From an uncultured Pseudanabaenaceae cyanobacterium (lineage in GTDB: Bacteria; Cyanobacteriota; Cyanobacteriia; PCC-9006; JAAUQQ01): DNA of 35,736 nucleotides. Below the pieces are notes generated by a model, which made no database searches, was not told the DNA's origin, and saw only the letters and a list, made by a program, of their open reading frames with translations. Location of the stretch: positions 1-35,736 of the forward strand of contig CALLAT010000093.1 in assembly GCA_938002085.1 (NCBI GenBank), read 5' to 3'. Position numbers and translations under genes: made by a program. Shown in pieces: positions 8,371 to 16,241 of this stretch (position 1 is the stretch's first letter; each line of letters starts with the position of its first letter).

Positions 8371-8846
8371 TGCCATCTGAGTCGCGTTTGTAGGTTGATC
8401 CCAAATTTGTTGCTGAGTCCAACACCTTCAAATTTTCTGTGGTGGCTTATCCCCGTGGAGAGGTTAAGGGGTAAGTAGGTGGCTTGAAATAAACGTAGCT
8501 TTCATCATGCTGGTTTTGGCTTTGCCCAACCAGCGAACCCTTGCAATGCCCAAGAGCCGAGGGCTGAGCAAAGTCGAAGCCCGGTTAGATGGATATTAAT
8601 ATCCAGCTACTTAGCAATGGAATGTTTGTTTTCTTTTGAGGAAACTTTTCGCCTGTAGAAGTGTTCATGGGTTAAATAACCTCGCGATTGCTCCAGTGAG
8701 CCTAATAGGTAACTTATTCTTTATCGTTTCGATTGAGAAAATGACTTTCCTTTTGTTTAGCCAGTGAGGGAGAATTGCGCTAAGTCACTGGTTCCGCAGG
8801 CAGAGCATATTAAAGTAGCCACAAGAAAATGGGGAACTAGAGGAAC
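8371..8846 (+). promoter_or_regulatory. 476-bp intergenic region upstream of the barrel gene, with palindromes
   Basis: No gene seen. Structural elements are CTTATCCCC/GGGGTAAG with one bulge (8446-8475), a hairpin from GCTGGTT to AACCAGC (8509-8534), a perfect 16-bp palindrome TGGATATTAATATCCA (8590-8605), GGTTA-AA-TAACC (8670-8681) and CCAGTGA/TCACTGG with a 17-nt loop (8761-8791). CCAGTGAG also occurs at 8693-8700. The stretch at about 8547-8584 (GCCGAGGGCTGAGCAAAG and following) resembles dispersed cyanobacterial repeats, from memory only. The 3' end presumably holds the barrel-gene promoter and leader, but I cannot place a promoter with confidence. Confidence 0.4.
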
Positions 8847-10472
8847 GTGAGGCATTATCAGTGGCAAATGAATTGGGGTGTGGGCGTTCTTCTCGCTGGA
8901 GGCTGGGTTATTCCAGCGGCGGCGGCAGAGGTCTTGCCAGAACCTGTCGTCGCAGATACTGATCAAGCGCAGCTCTTATCAAATGTCAGTCGGGCGGAAA
9001 TGGGGGCGATCGCTTCCCCCATAAAACCTACGCAGGTTTTGCCAGAACAATTCCCCCCTTCCGTGACGCCTATTAATAATGCTGTGGCGTCTCTTACGGC
9101 GGCTTCTGAAGTCACGGCCCATCCCCAGTTGTCAGAGACGGCGATTGAATCTGGGATGAGCGATCGCTTTGAGCCAGAATTTGCCCAGGAGACCTTTCAA
9201 CCCCCTCCCGTGCAGGAGTTAGCCCAGGGGGAACTCAATGCTCAGGAAGACGAAACCGTTATCGTTGAGACCGATTCAACGGTTCAGGAGGTTGAAGGCT
9301 CAGTCATTTCAGCAGAAGGAGACCTAGAAGAGCCCCTGGATGAGGAGGCGAGTCAACTGGATCAAGCAGCTGAGACGGTTCTCGATAACACCGAGGTTCC
9401 CGCAGGTGATCTGTTGGAGTCTGTGGATGGTCTTGAAGATAGTGGAATCGCTGGAGAGGGGGCTGCTACGGAGGAGCCTATTCCGGCAAGTGATGAGGCG
9501 GCAGCGGAGGATGCTGTTGAGGGTGACCCACAGCCTGATTCATCTTTGGATAATGGTGAGGCTGAAGCAGGCGAGGAGCTTGAATCTGATTCTGAAGAGT
9601 TTGATTCTGAAGAGTTTGAAGCCGAAGACTTTGAATTTGAAGAGGATGAGGCAGAGGCTGTCCCAGATTCCCCTGATTCAACCGTTGAGAACGAATCTGA
9701 AGGCGATCCAGATTTAGGCGTTTTGCGAGTGCGGGAGCGCCCCCTAGCGAAGCAGAAGCCACCTTTAAAGATTCCAGTTTTCCTGGTGGGCAATGTGGGC
9801 TACATCGCGAATGGCAATACCCTAGCGGGTGTTGATCCAGTTAATGATCGCTTGTTTCGTAGTGGTATTTCTCTCATTACCAGTCCAAGACTGTCTAAGC
9901 GGACAGCGTTGATTGCCTCTGTGCAGGGCAATATCAATCGCTACAATGAGCTGTCTCGTTTGGACTACAACGAAGTGCGGCTGCAAGCCAGTTTGCGCCA
10001 TGTGCTGACTCGCAAAGTGTATGGAGACTTGGGCTGGACCCACCGGCAGTTGTTTTTGCAAGAAGATGGCGATCGCTTCTTATACGAACATGCAGCGTTT
10101 ACAAGCCTCACGCGCCGGGATCCGCTGACAAAGAAAACGAACTTGACGAGTTTTTATAACTTGAGGCTCAGTTTTGCGGAACCGGAAACCAGTAGTCGTC
10201 TACGCAATACTCTGGGGGTGAGCCTTCGCCATAATGTGACGCCAGCCTTGCAGGCTTCGTTGACGGGGCGGATGACTTTAACGAACTTTACTCAACAGTC
10301 TCGCCAAGACTTTTACACCCAAGCTTTGGCCCAACTATCTTATAAAATGACCAAAAATGTTCGTCTGAGCCTGTTTGGCAGCCTAGCAAAAGGCAATTCT
10401 TCCAATCGGCGAGTGGACTTTGATAATTCCACGCTGGGGGTGCGTCTCAGTGGCAATGTGAAGTTGTTCTAG
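8847..10472 (+). CDS. outer-membrane beta-barrel protein with acidic linker
   Basis: A 541-residue predicted outer-membrane protein. A signal peptide covers about residues 1-27 (hydrophobic VGVLLAGGWVIPAAAA). Residues about 30-290 are low-complexity and strongly acidic from about 110 onward (Glu/Asp runs such as EEFDSEEFEAEDFEF), probably disordered. From about 305 to the end, alternating polar and hydrophobic beta strands (VFLVGNVGYIANG, TALIASVQGNINRY, RLSLFGSLAKG, TLGVRLSGNVKLF) finish on a terminal phenylalanine, the usual signal for barrel insertion by BamA. The start is GTG at 8847 with AGGA very close upstream; the ATG at 8868 is an alternative. It follows the fecR-like gene on the same strand. 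It is not an obvious FhaC/TpsB transporter (no POTRA domains seen), and its function is unknown. Confidence 0.8.
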   Translation: MRHYQWQMNWGVGVLLAGGWVIPAAAAEVLPEPVVADTDQAQLLSNVSRAEMGAIASPIKPTQVLPEQFPPSVTPINNAVASLTAASEVTAHPQLSETAIESGMSDRFEPEFAQETFQPPPVQELAQGELNAQEDETVIVETDSTVQEVEGSVISAEGDLEEPLDEEASQLDQAAETVLDNTEVPAGDLLESVDGLEDSGIAGEGAATEEPIPASDEAAAEDAVEGDPQPDSSLDNGEAEAGEELESDSEEFDSEEFEAEDFEFEEDEAEAVPDSPDSTVENESEGDPDLGVLRVRERPLAKQKPPLKIPVFLVGNVGYIANGNTLAGVDPVNDRLFRSGISLITSPRLSKRTALIASVQGNINRYNELSRLDYNEVRLQASLRHVLTRKVYGDLGWTHRQLFLQEDGDRFLYEHAAFTSLTRRDPLTKKTNLTSFYNLRLSFAEPETSSRLRNTLGVSLRHNVTPALQASLTGRMTLTNFTQQSRQDFYTQALAQLSYKMTKNVRLSLFGSLAKGNSSNRRVDFDNSTLGVRLSGNVKLF

Positions 10473-10486
10473 AGGTTATTTTGGAG

Positions 10487-13264
10487 CTACTGAGGTGCTC
10501 CCATCAGACTAAAGGCAGCCCATTGGCTGGGGTTGGGGTATTCCTTACGGGTGGCGATCATGGCTAGGCGCAGCGCTTCTGCTTGGTCATGGCCAGTATT
10601 GAGTTGTTGGTAGAACTGTTCCATCAACATCGCTGTGGCATCATCGGGAACGGCCCAAAGCGAGACTAAAACGCCCTTAGCTCCGGCTCCTAGCCAGGCA
10701 CGGGAAAGGCCCACAACGCCATCGCCTGTGATTTCGCCTCGGCCTGTGTCGCAGGCGCTGAGGACGACGAGTTCGGCTTGAATGTTGAGTTGGATGATTT
10801 CGTTGGCGGTGAGGAGTCCATCGCTGCTAGGGTCTTGGGATTTTTTGCCGGGGGCCAGGGCGATCGCCCCTGGAATTTTGCCCCAATCATCAGTCTCAGC
10901 AGCGGCTAACGGACTGTTTAACCAAGGATTGGAAGCCTGGGCCGCACGGGTTGTGCCATAGTCCAACAGTCCATGGGTGGCGAGGTGAACCCAGCTGGCT
11001 TGGGCTAGACGAGCTGTAATGGTTTCCTCGGTTGCTGATGCACCAATCAAGGGCTTTGCTTTCATCGCCTTGGCAATGGCTTTGACTTCCGCCTCGGCGC
11101 CGGGGAGGGGGGCTAGGGCTTGGGGCGTTTTGCTGGAGGAGCGCTGCAGGGTGGGCATGGTGGGGTTGCCGACCAAGAGGCTATTGCGCCAACGCTGCTG
11201 GGTGGAAGGGGGCGTCATCAGCTGAAGCACCTGGAGTGAAGGCGCATAGCGAATGGCATGGCGATCGATGAGAAACTCCCCATGGCGATCTTGCAGCGCG
11301 CTAAAGGGCAGAAGGAAAAGGCTGTCATGGGGAATCAAGACGACGGATTCCTGGGGAGAGGCTGGCAGCAGATCAGCAATGGGCTCAACCAGGAGTTGGT
11401 GGAATTGTTGCAAGGAGCGGTAGGCCTTCTGAGTGGACTCAGCAGAGGAAGGAGCTGACGGGGTCTCAGGGCCATTGGAGCTAGAAGGTGGATTGAATTG
11501 GAAGCCACTTTCGCCTCGGGGTTGCTCCTGCCCAGTGGGGGATGGACCGCGAGAGCTCGCTGATTCCGGACCTGAGCGCCGAGGCTTGAGCAGTCTTGTA
11601 CAGATGCGGTCGGACTCGAAGCAGCGGGCGGCTCGGATGAGCTGTTGCAGGGTGAGACCTTGGTCTCGGAGGGGGCTTAGGTCAACATTACGAAAGTGAA
11701 TTTGGCCGCTGGGCTGAATGACCCAGATGTAAATGGCTTTGGCGTCGCCTTGAAGCTTGCCCTGGGCAATAAACGTCTCATCGGGGATGACGGCGTATTC
11801 GACTAGAGTGGCTTGGCGATCGCGGGCCAGTTGCCGCAGATCATCCAGCTTGGGCGATGCTGTGGGAGCAGCATCACGACCAAATTGTCGAGCCATAAGG
11901 GCTGCAAAAGCACGGGCTCGACTTTGCTCTGCAACAAGTAAGGCTTCTTCAGGTTTGCCCTGGGCGACGAGCACTTGCTGGAGCAGGCTATAGGGGTGGC
12001 GCTGGGTATCGAACAAGGAGATTTGGTCGAGATCTGTTTGGCTGGCACTGGCTGTTTGCTGAGCACTACCTGTTGGCTGAGCACTACCTGTTGGTTGAGC
12101 ACTAGCTAGGTCGGCACCTGCTGTCAGAGCATTCCGAAGGGCTTCTCGCTGGGCGATCGCGGCCTTTAGCACCCTCTCGGCTTGGGGCAATTGCCCCGCA
12201 CGCCAATGGACGTAGCCCAGGTTGCCTTGCTGAAGGGCGGCTTGGATGGGATTGCTGCTGGCTTGGAGTTGTTGAATGCTGCTTTGAAGGCTAGCGATCG
12301 CCTCCTGGGTTTGCCCCTGGTCTGCTTGAATGAGGGCCAGATTGCTTTGCAGTGTGGGAGCGATCGCCGAGGTGGCAGGTGCCCGTTCTAAACCTTGTTG
12401 ATAGTAGCCAATGGCCTTGGTGAAGCGTTCTTGGGCATGGTCGAGGGAGCCAAGATTGTAGAGTAAGGTCGCTTCGGTTTCTGGGTTAGAGAATGAGTCG
12501 TCATCCAGGCTGCGAGAGAGTTGTAGGGCCTGGTAGTAGGCATTTTCAGCCTGGAGGTAGCGGCCTTGGCTAGCTTGGACTAGGCCGAGGCTATTGAGGG
12601 CGCTAAGCTTGCCTTGGGAGTCTTGGGCTTGCTGGGCGATGGAGAGGCTTTGTTGAAAGAGCAACTGAGCGTTGCTGTACTGGCCCAGGGCAGCCTGGAC
12701 ATTGGCGAGGTTAGTGAGGATAAGGCCTTCGCGGCGGCGATCGCTCAGCTCGCGATACAGGTCTAATGCAGCTCCATATTGTTGACTCGCCAACTGATAT
12801 TGACCTTGGCGCTGGGAGAGGTTGCCCAGGTTGCCCAGGGTATTGGCGAGGCGGGGGCGATCGCCTAACCTCTCTGCCAGTGCTTTAACGGCTCCAAAGG
12901 TCTGCTGAGCCTCAGTGAGCTGGTTGTTGCGCTGATAGATTAAGCCTAAGCCTTCTAGGCTTTTGAGCTGTCCCTGGGAATCTTGACGCTGTTGATAGAG
13001 GGCTAGGGATTGCTCCCAGTTTTGCTCAGCCTGGGCAAGGTCGTTGCGCTGGAAGTAGAGGATGCCACGCTGGTAGAAGCGATCGGCTTGATCCACCTGG
13101 ATTGCTTGAGCAACTTCCAGGCTGAGGCTGGGCTGCGGAATCATCAGGGCGAATGTACAGCAGAGACTGAGCAGGGTTCTTGCTTTTGCCCAATGGGGGC
13201 CGAGCCCTGCTGTCCTATAGCTGCTGACAAAATCGTTGCTGGCAAACCGCTTATTCACGGCCAC
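10487..13264 (-). CDS. exported TPR-CHAT (caspase-like peptidase) protein
   Basis: A 925-residue protein. A basic N-terminus and hydrophobic stretch (about 29-46), with a likely cleavage near VAQA (51-54), indicate export. About eight TPR-like helical pairs cover 57-375. A low-complexity linker contains a tandem SAQPTG hexapeptide (18-bp DNA repeats at about 12060-12095). The C-terminal half is a CHAT domain with VLIPHDSLFLLPFSAL, the catalytic histidine H764 in WVHLATHG and the catalytic cysteine C838 in LSACDTG, so the clan CD dyad is intact. A Ser/Pro-rich insertion (about 550-610) interrupts the early CHAT region. The GTG start at 13264 overlaps the end of the exoprotein gene by 14 bp, so the two are an operon. 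The natural substrate is unknown; the co-encoded exoprotein is the obvious candidate. Confidence 0.92.
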   Translation of the reverse strand: MAVNKRFASNDFVSSYRTAGLGPHWAKARTLLSLCCTFALMIPQPSLSLEVAQAIQVDQADRFYQRGILYFQRNDLAQAEQNWEQSLALYQQRQDSQGQLKSLEGLGLIYQRNNQLTEAQQTFGAVKALAERLGDRPRLANTLGNLGNLSQRQGQYQLASQQYGAALDLYRELSDRRREGLILTNLANVQAALGQYSNAQLLFQQSLSIAQQAQDSQGKLSALNSLGLVQASQGRYLQAENAYYQALQLSRSLDDDSFSNPETEATLLYNLGSLDHAQERFTKAIGYYQQGLERAPATSAIAPTLQSNLALIQADQGQTQEAIASLQSSIQQLQASSNPIQAALQQGNLGYVHWRAGQLPQAERVLKAAIAQREALRNALTAGADLASAQPTGSAQPTGSAQQTASASQTDLDQISLFDTQRHPYSLLQQVLVAQGKPEEALLVAEQSRARAFAALMARQFGRDAAPTASPKLDDLRQLARDRQATLVEYAVIPDETFIAQGKLQGDAKAIYIWVIQPSGQIHFRNVDLSPLRDQGLTLQQLIRAARCFESDRICTRLLKPRRSGPESASSRGPSPTGQEQPRGESGFQFNPPSSSNGPETPSAPSSAESTQKAYRSLQQFHQLLVEPIADLLPASPQESVVLIPHDSLFLLPFSALQDRHGEFLIDRHAIRYAPSLQVLQLMTPPSTQQRWRNSLLVGNPTMPTLQRSSSKTPQALAPLPGAEAEVKAIAKAMKAKPLIGASATEETITARLAQASWVHLATHGLLDYGTTRAAQASNPWLNSPLAAAETDDWGKIPGAIALAPGKKSQDPSSDGLLTANEIIQLNIQAELVVLSACDTGRGEITGDGVVGLSRAWLGAGAKGVLVSLWAVPDDATAMLMEQFYQQLNTGHDQAEALRLAMIATRKEYPNPSQWAAFSLMGAPQ

Positions 13265-15854
13265 AGCTTAGATTGTCGGTGTCATCCGCTTGAGCAGATC
13301 GGAGTGCGTCTTCGCCGTCGGGTTGGTCCACAGGTTCAACAGCGGGTAACCCAAGGTCGCTGGGGTCGAGTTCTGGAGGCGGCTCTGGGATGGCCAAGGC
13401 TTGAAGAATTTCCCCTTCATTCTCTTCAAGCTCGTCAACAGTGGGACAGATTGCGGAGGCCACTGTTTCACCATCATCGAGTAATACCTCCGCTACCGCA
13501 GTGTTGGGGCTTTCAAAAGAGACAAATTCATTGTTGAGGGCGAGGGGATTCACGTTAGGAGGGACTTGGGACAAGGCAATGCCAATGCCACCTTCAGCAC
13601 CGCTGCGATCGCCCAAAGCCAGTCCATCTGCTACGGCAAAGCTATCCGCTTCAAGATTGATGCTGATAACCGTTTCACCACGACCTAAGCGCTGAGGAAT
13701 ACCGCCAGTTAAACGGACCTCCACAACCCCTTCTGGAAATGGATCGGGGGCTTCATCCACATCCAAGTTGAAGCCAACTGGGACATTGGCTGGGTAAGAC
13801 CAGAGACTCATGGGCTGAATGTCATTACCAGTGGGGTCAGGCCCCAGCAATGCAGTGCCATCGAAGGGCTGGGTTGCTTGGAACTGTTCTGCATTGATGG
13901 TGATGGTGCCTGCTTCAGGTCTGGCGACTTCTCCGGCTTGAATGCCTCCCGTGAGCAAAACCTGCCCATTGGGCGCATTGAGGCTGATGTTCTGTCCACG
14001 AACCGTTCGACTGCCATCAGTGACTGGGTCAGCATTTTGATCAAAGGTCAGGGAAATATTGCCGCTCTCACTGGTGATATCAATATTTTGCCCCAGCAAC
14101 TGTCTGACGACGATATTGCCCGTTGCGTTCAAGTTGACATTTCCAGCGGTGGGACTGACTAGACCATCGCTATTGGGGTTACCTGCGTTGAAAATGCCGC
14201 CGCTAATACGCCCGGCTTGAATAGTGATGCTGCCTTCACGGCTATTGCCATTGCCATCAAAGGTGCGAATGGCCGTGTTGGGCTCAGTGCGAAACTCTTG
14301 ACCGGCAATGACAGTGAGTTGATCGACATTGGGCAATTCAATTTCTGCGATGGCGGAATCGACCACAATATCCTCTGTGGCTTCCAGGCGAACATCCCCG
14401 CTCAGGTTAACCAGACTGGCTCGGCTAATAAAAAAGTCTTGATCAGCGCTTTGCCCGGCCAAAATTTGCCCAGCTGCATCTCCGGGGGGCTGGTCTATTA
14501 AGAGCTGGCTATCGTCAGGGAGTGAGGCAGCTTCTTGGATGATGATGTTCTGGGGGTCGAGCAAAATGTTGCCGATCGCGCCTTGAGCGGCCTCAACATT
14601 GGCAGTGCCTTCGAAGCGGAGGTTTTGCAAGCCTGAAACCTCGACCTGTCCACCGTCTCCCCCGAATAGCCCCCCCTGGGCTGAAGAACTGCCCCAGAAG
14701 CCAGTGCTCCCATCGGCCCAGATTACAATTTCGCCGCCGTCACCACTGCCAATACCATCGGCATTGAGGGTTGTGGTTGAGTCAACAACTGTAAGTTGTG
14801 AGGCAGGTAAGCGATCGCCCCCGCGAAAGACCCCACCGATATAGATTCTGCCGCTCCCGCTAGCATTGACGTCGGCATTGAGGAGCGCCACGCGAGCGCC
14901 CAAGACTCTAACGGTTCCCCCAGACTGGCTGCCATTGCTGGCCACAGCCAGCTCACCGCTCGAAAAAGCTCCAGCAGCTGGCAATGTCGTCCCAACTAGC
15001 TGAACTTGTCCACCTTCTAGGCTAAGTCTCGTCGCTTCATCCGCAATCAATTGAGGCAAGGCAAGGGCGGGGGAGGCATCACCTAGCTCCTGATTGGGGA
15101 GCAGCGTAATGGCCTGCGTTTCAACCCGTGCCGTTTGCCCACCCTCAACGCTGAGGAGGGTTACCTCACCGCTGGGCGCATTGAGTTGACCGGTGTTGAC
15201 TACTTGGCTACCGATGAGGCGAATAACTGCGCCAGAGGCCACATCAATCCTGCCTTCATTCAGAATGACGCCTTGGGCATCGTTGCTAAATTCAAAGCTT
15301 GTAGGACTGCCATTGAAGCTGCGGTAGTCGCTAACGCTCAACAGGCTGTCGAGGGAGGCTGTATCGAAATCGATGCGATCGGCGGTGGTGGCCGTAAAAC
15401 CGCCAGGAGCCGTAATCTGTGACGCAATGCCACTGACGATGCCAGCGGGGTTAATCAAGAGAAGTTGGCTGGTGCCATTGCTCATTCGCAAAATGCCGTC
15501 GATGCGGCTAGCTTCACCGCCTAAGACACGCCCGATAATGTTTTGGATATCAGGGGACGACTGAAAAGTTGCGATCTCGTTGGCTGCGACATTGAAGCGA
15601 TCGAAGCTATGAAACAAGTTGGCGTTATCCTGCGACAGGCTGCCGCCTTGGATAATGAACTCATTGCCCTGTAGCTGAATTTGGGTCCCGGTGCCATCAT
15701 TAGCCGGAATGATGGACTGAGCCTGGGCTTCAATTGGGATTAAAGCTTGGACAACTAGGGGAAAGGCAACGGCTAGGGTTACGCCCCATAGAGTTCTGGC
15801 TCCCTGGGATCGCTGGCCTCGTTCTAGACGTGATGAGAATTGTGCGTGACCCAT
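13251..15854 (-). CDS. haemagglutination-activity (two-partner secretion) exoprotein
   Basis: An 867-residue secreted protein. An N-terminal signal peptide (hydrophobic VTLAVAFPLVVQALIP, cleavage near AQA at 43-45) precedes a TPS/haemagglutination-activity domain (about 46-180). It contains GTQIQLQGNEFIIQGG, LFHSFDRFNVAANE, NIIGRVLGG and the NPAGIVSG motif typical of TpsA proteins. Beta-helix-like repeats follow (about 190-700), many around GG-x-V and N-I-x-I-x-A turns, then a Pro/Asp/Glu-rich tail. The only two cysteines are C803 and C864, both near the C-terminus. The start is the ATG at 15854. The gene is the first of a minus-strand unit and overlaps the TPR-CHAT gene. No TpsB/FhaC transporter is in this window, so its partner must lie elsewhere. 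Confidence 0.93.
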   Translation of the reverse strand: MGHAQFSSRLERGQRSQGARTLWGVTLAVAFPLVVQALIPIEAQAQSIIPANDGTGTQIQLQGNEFIIQGGSLSQDNANLFHSFDRFNVAANEIATFQSSPDIQNIIGRVLGGEASRIDGILRMSNGTSQLLLINPAGIVSGIASQITAPGGFTATTADRIDFDTASLDSLLSVSDYRSFNGSPTSFEFSNDAQGVILNEGRIDVASGAVIRLIGSQVVNTGQLNAPSGEVTLLSVEGGQTARVETQAITLLPNQELGDASPALALPQLIADEATRLSLEGGQVQLVGTTLPAAGAFSSGELAVASNGSQSGGTVRVLGARVALLNADVNASGSGRIYIGGVFRGGDRLPASQLTVVDSTTTLNADGIGSGDGGEIVIWADGSTGFWGSSSAQGGLFGGDGGQVEVSGLQNLRFEGTANVEAAQGAIGNILLDPQNIIIQEAASLPDDSQLLIDQPPGDAAGQILAGQSADQDFFISRASLVNLSGDVRLEATEDIVVDSAIAEIELPNVDQLTVIAGQEFRTEPNTAIRTFDGNGNSREGSITIQAGRISGGIFNAGNPNSDGLVSPTAGNVNLNATGNIVVRQLLGQNIDITSESGNISLTFDQNADPVTDGSRTVRGQNISLNAPNGQVLLTGGIQAGEVARPEAGTITINAEQFQATQPFDGTALLGPDPTGNDIQPMSLWSYPANVPVGFNLDVDEAPDPFPEGVVEVRLTGGIPQRLGRGETVISINLEADSFAVADGLALGDRSGAEGGIGIALSQVPPNVNPLALNNEFVSFESPNTAVAEVLLDDGETVASAICPTVDELEENEGEILQALAIPEPPPELDPSDLGLPAVEPVDQPDGEDALRSAQADDTDNLSCGRE

Positions 15855-16241
15855 GGCTAAAACCCAGCGATGAACATCCGGTCTTGTTGCTTTGAGAGAG
15901 CCAGGATTCAGCGGAATTGAAGCCCAGCAAGAGAAGTCGCATAGCGCTTTATCTATATTATTGTTCTCGATTCATTTGGTAGAACATGCAGTTTGGGCCT
16001 GAAGGTTCAATAAAATTATCGATCGCTTCATAGACTGGGGCGGCGTTAGCTGAGGATTGATCCCGCTCCGGCTTTGCCACCCTAAGGGACTCTAGGTGAC
16101 ATGTCAGCGTTTTATGCCGCTTGCTAGGGCTCAACCCTTGCGGATCAGAGCAGACTTTCTTGAGAGTTGCCCCCAAGGCTAAATTTCGCCAATTAGGATG
16201 TTACTATCCCCAAGAGTTTGCCTGGCCGCTCTACCCGACCT
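15855..16241. promoter_or_regulatory. 387-bp divergent intergenic region (exoprotein / pseudokinase)
   Basis: Non-coding by inspection; it must hold promoters for both flanking genes. On the minus strand, an A+T-rich stretch ending ATAATATAGATAAAG (about 15953-15967) offers -10-like hexamers roughly 100 bp before the exoprotein start. GTTCT/AGAAC arms lie about 13 nt apart at 15962-15984. On the plus strand no distinct promoter or ribosome-binding site is evident before the pseudokinase ATG. No strong hairpin or terminator was found. Confidence 0.3.

Noticed and set aside
9362-9793. 143-residue Ser-rich minus-strand ORF
   Set aside because: It is antisense to the acidic linker of the barrel protein; codon bias for Glu/Asp creates the open frame.
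8847-10472. Barrel protein as the missing TpsB/FhaC secretion partner
   Set aside because: There are no POTRA-like domains or FhaC motifs, and the barrel part is only about 235 residues, too short for a TpsB pore.
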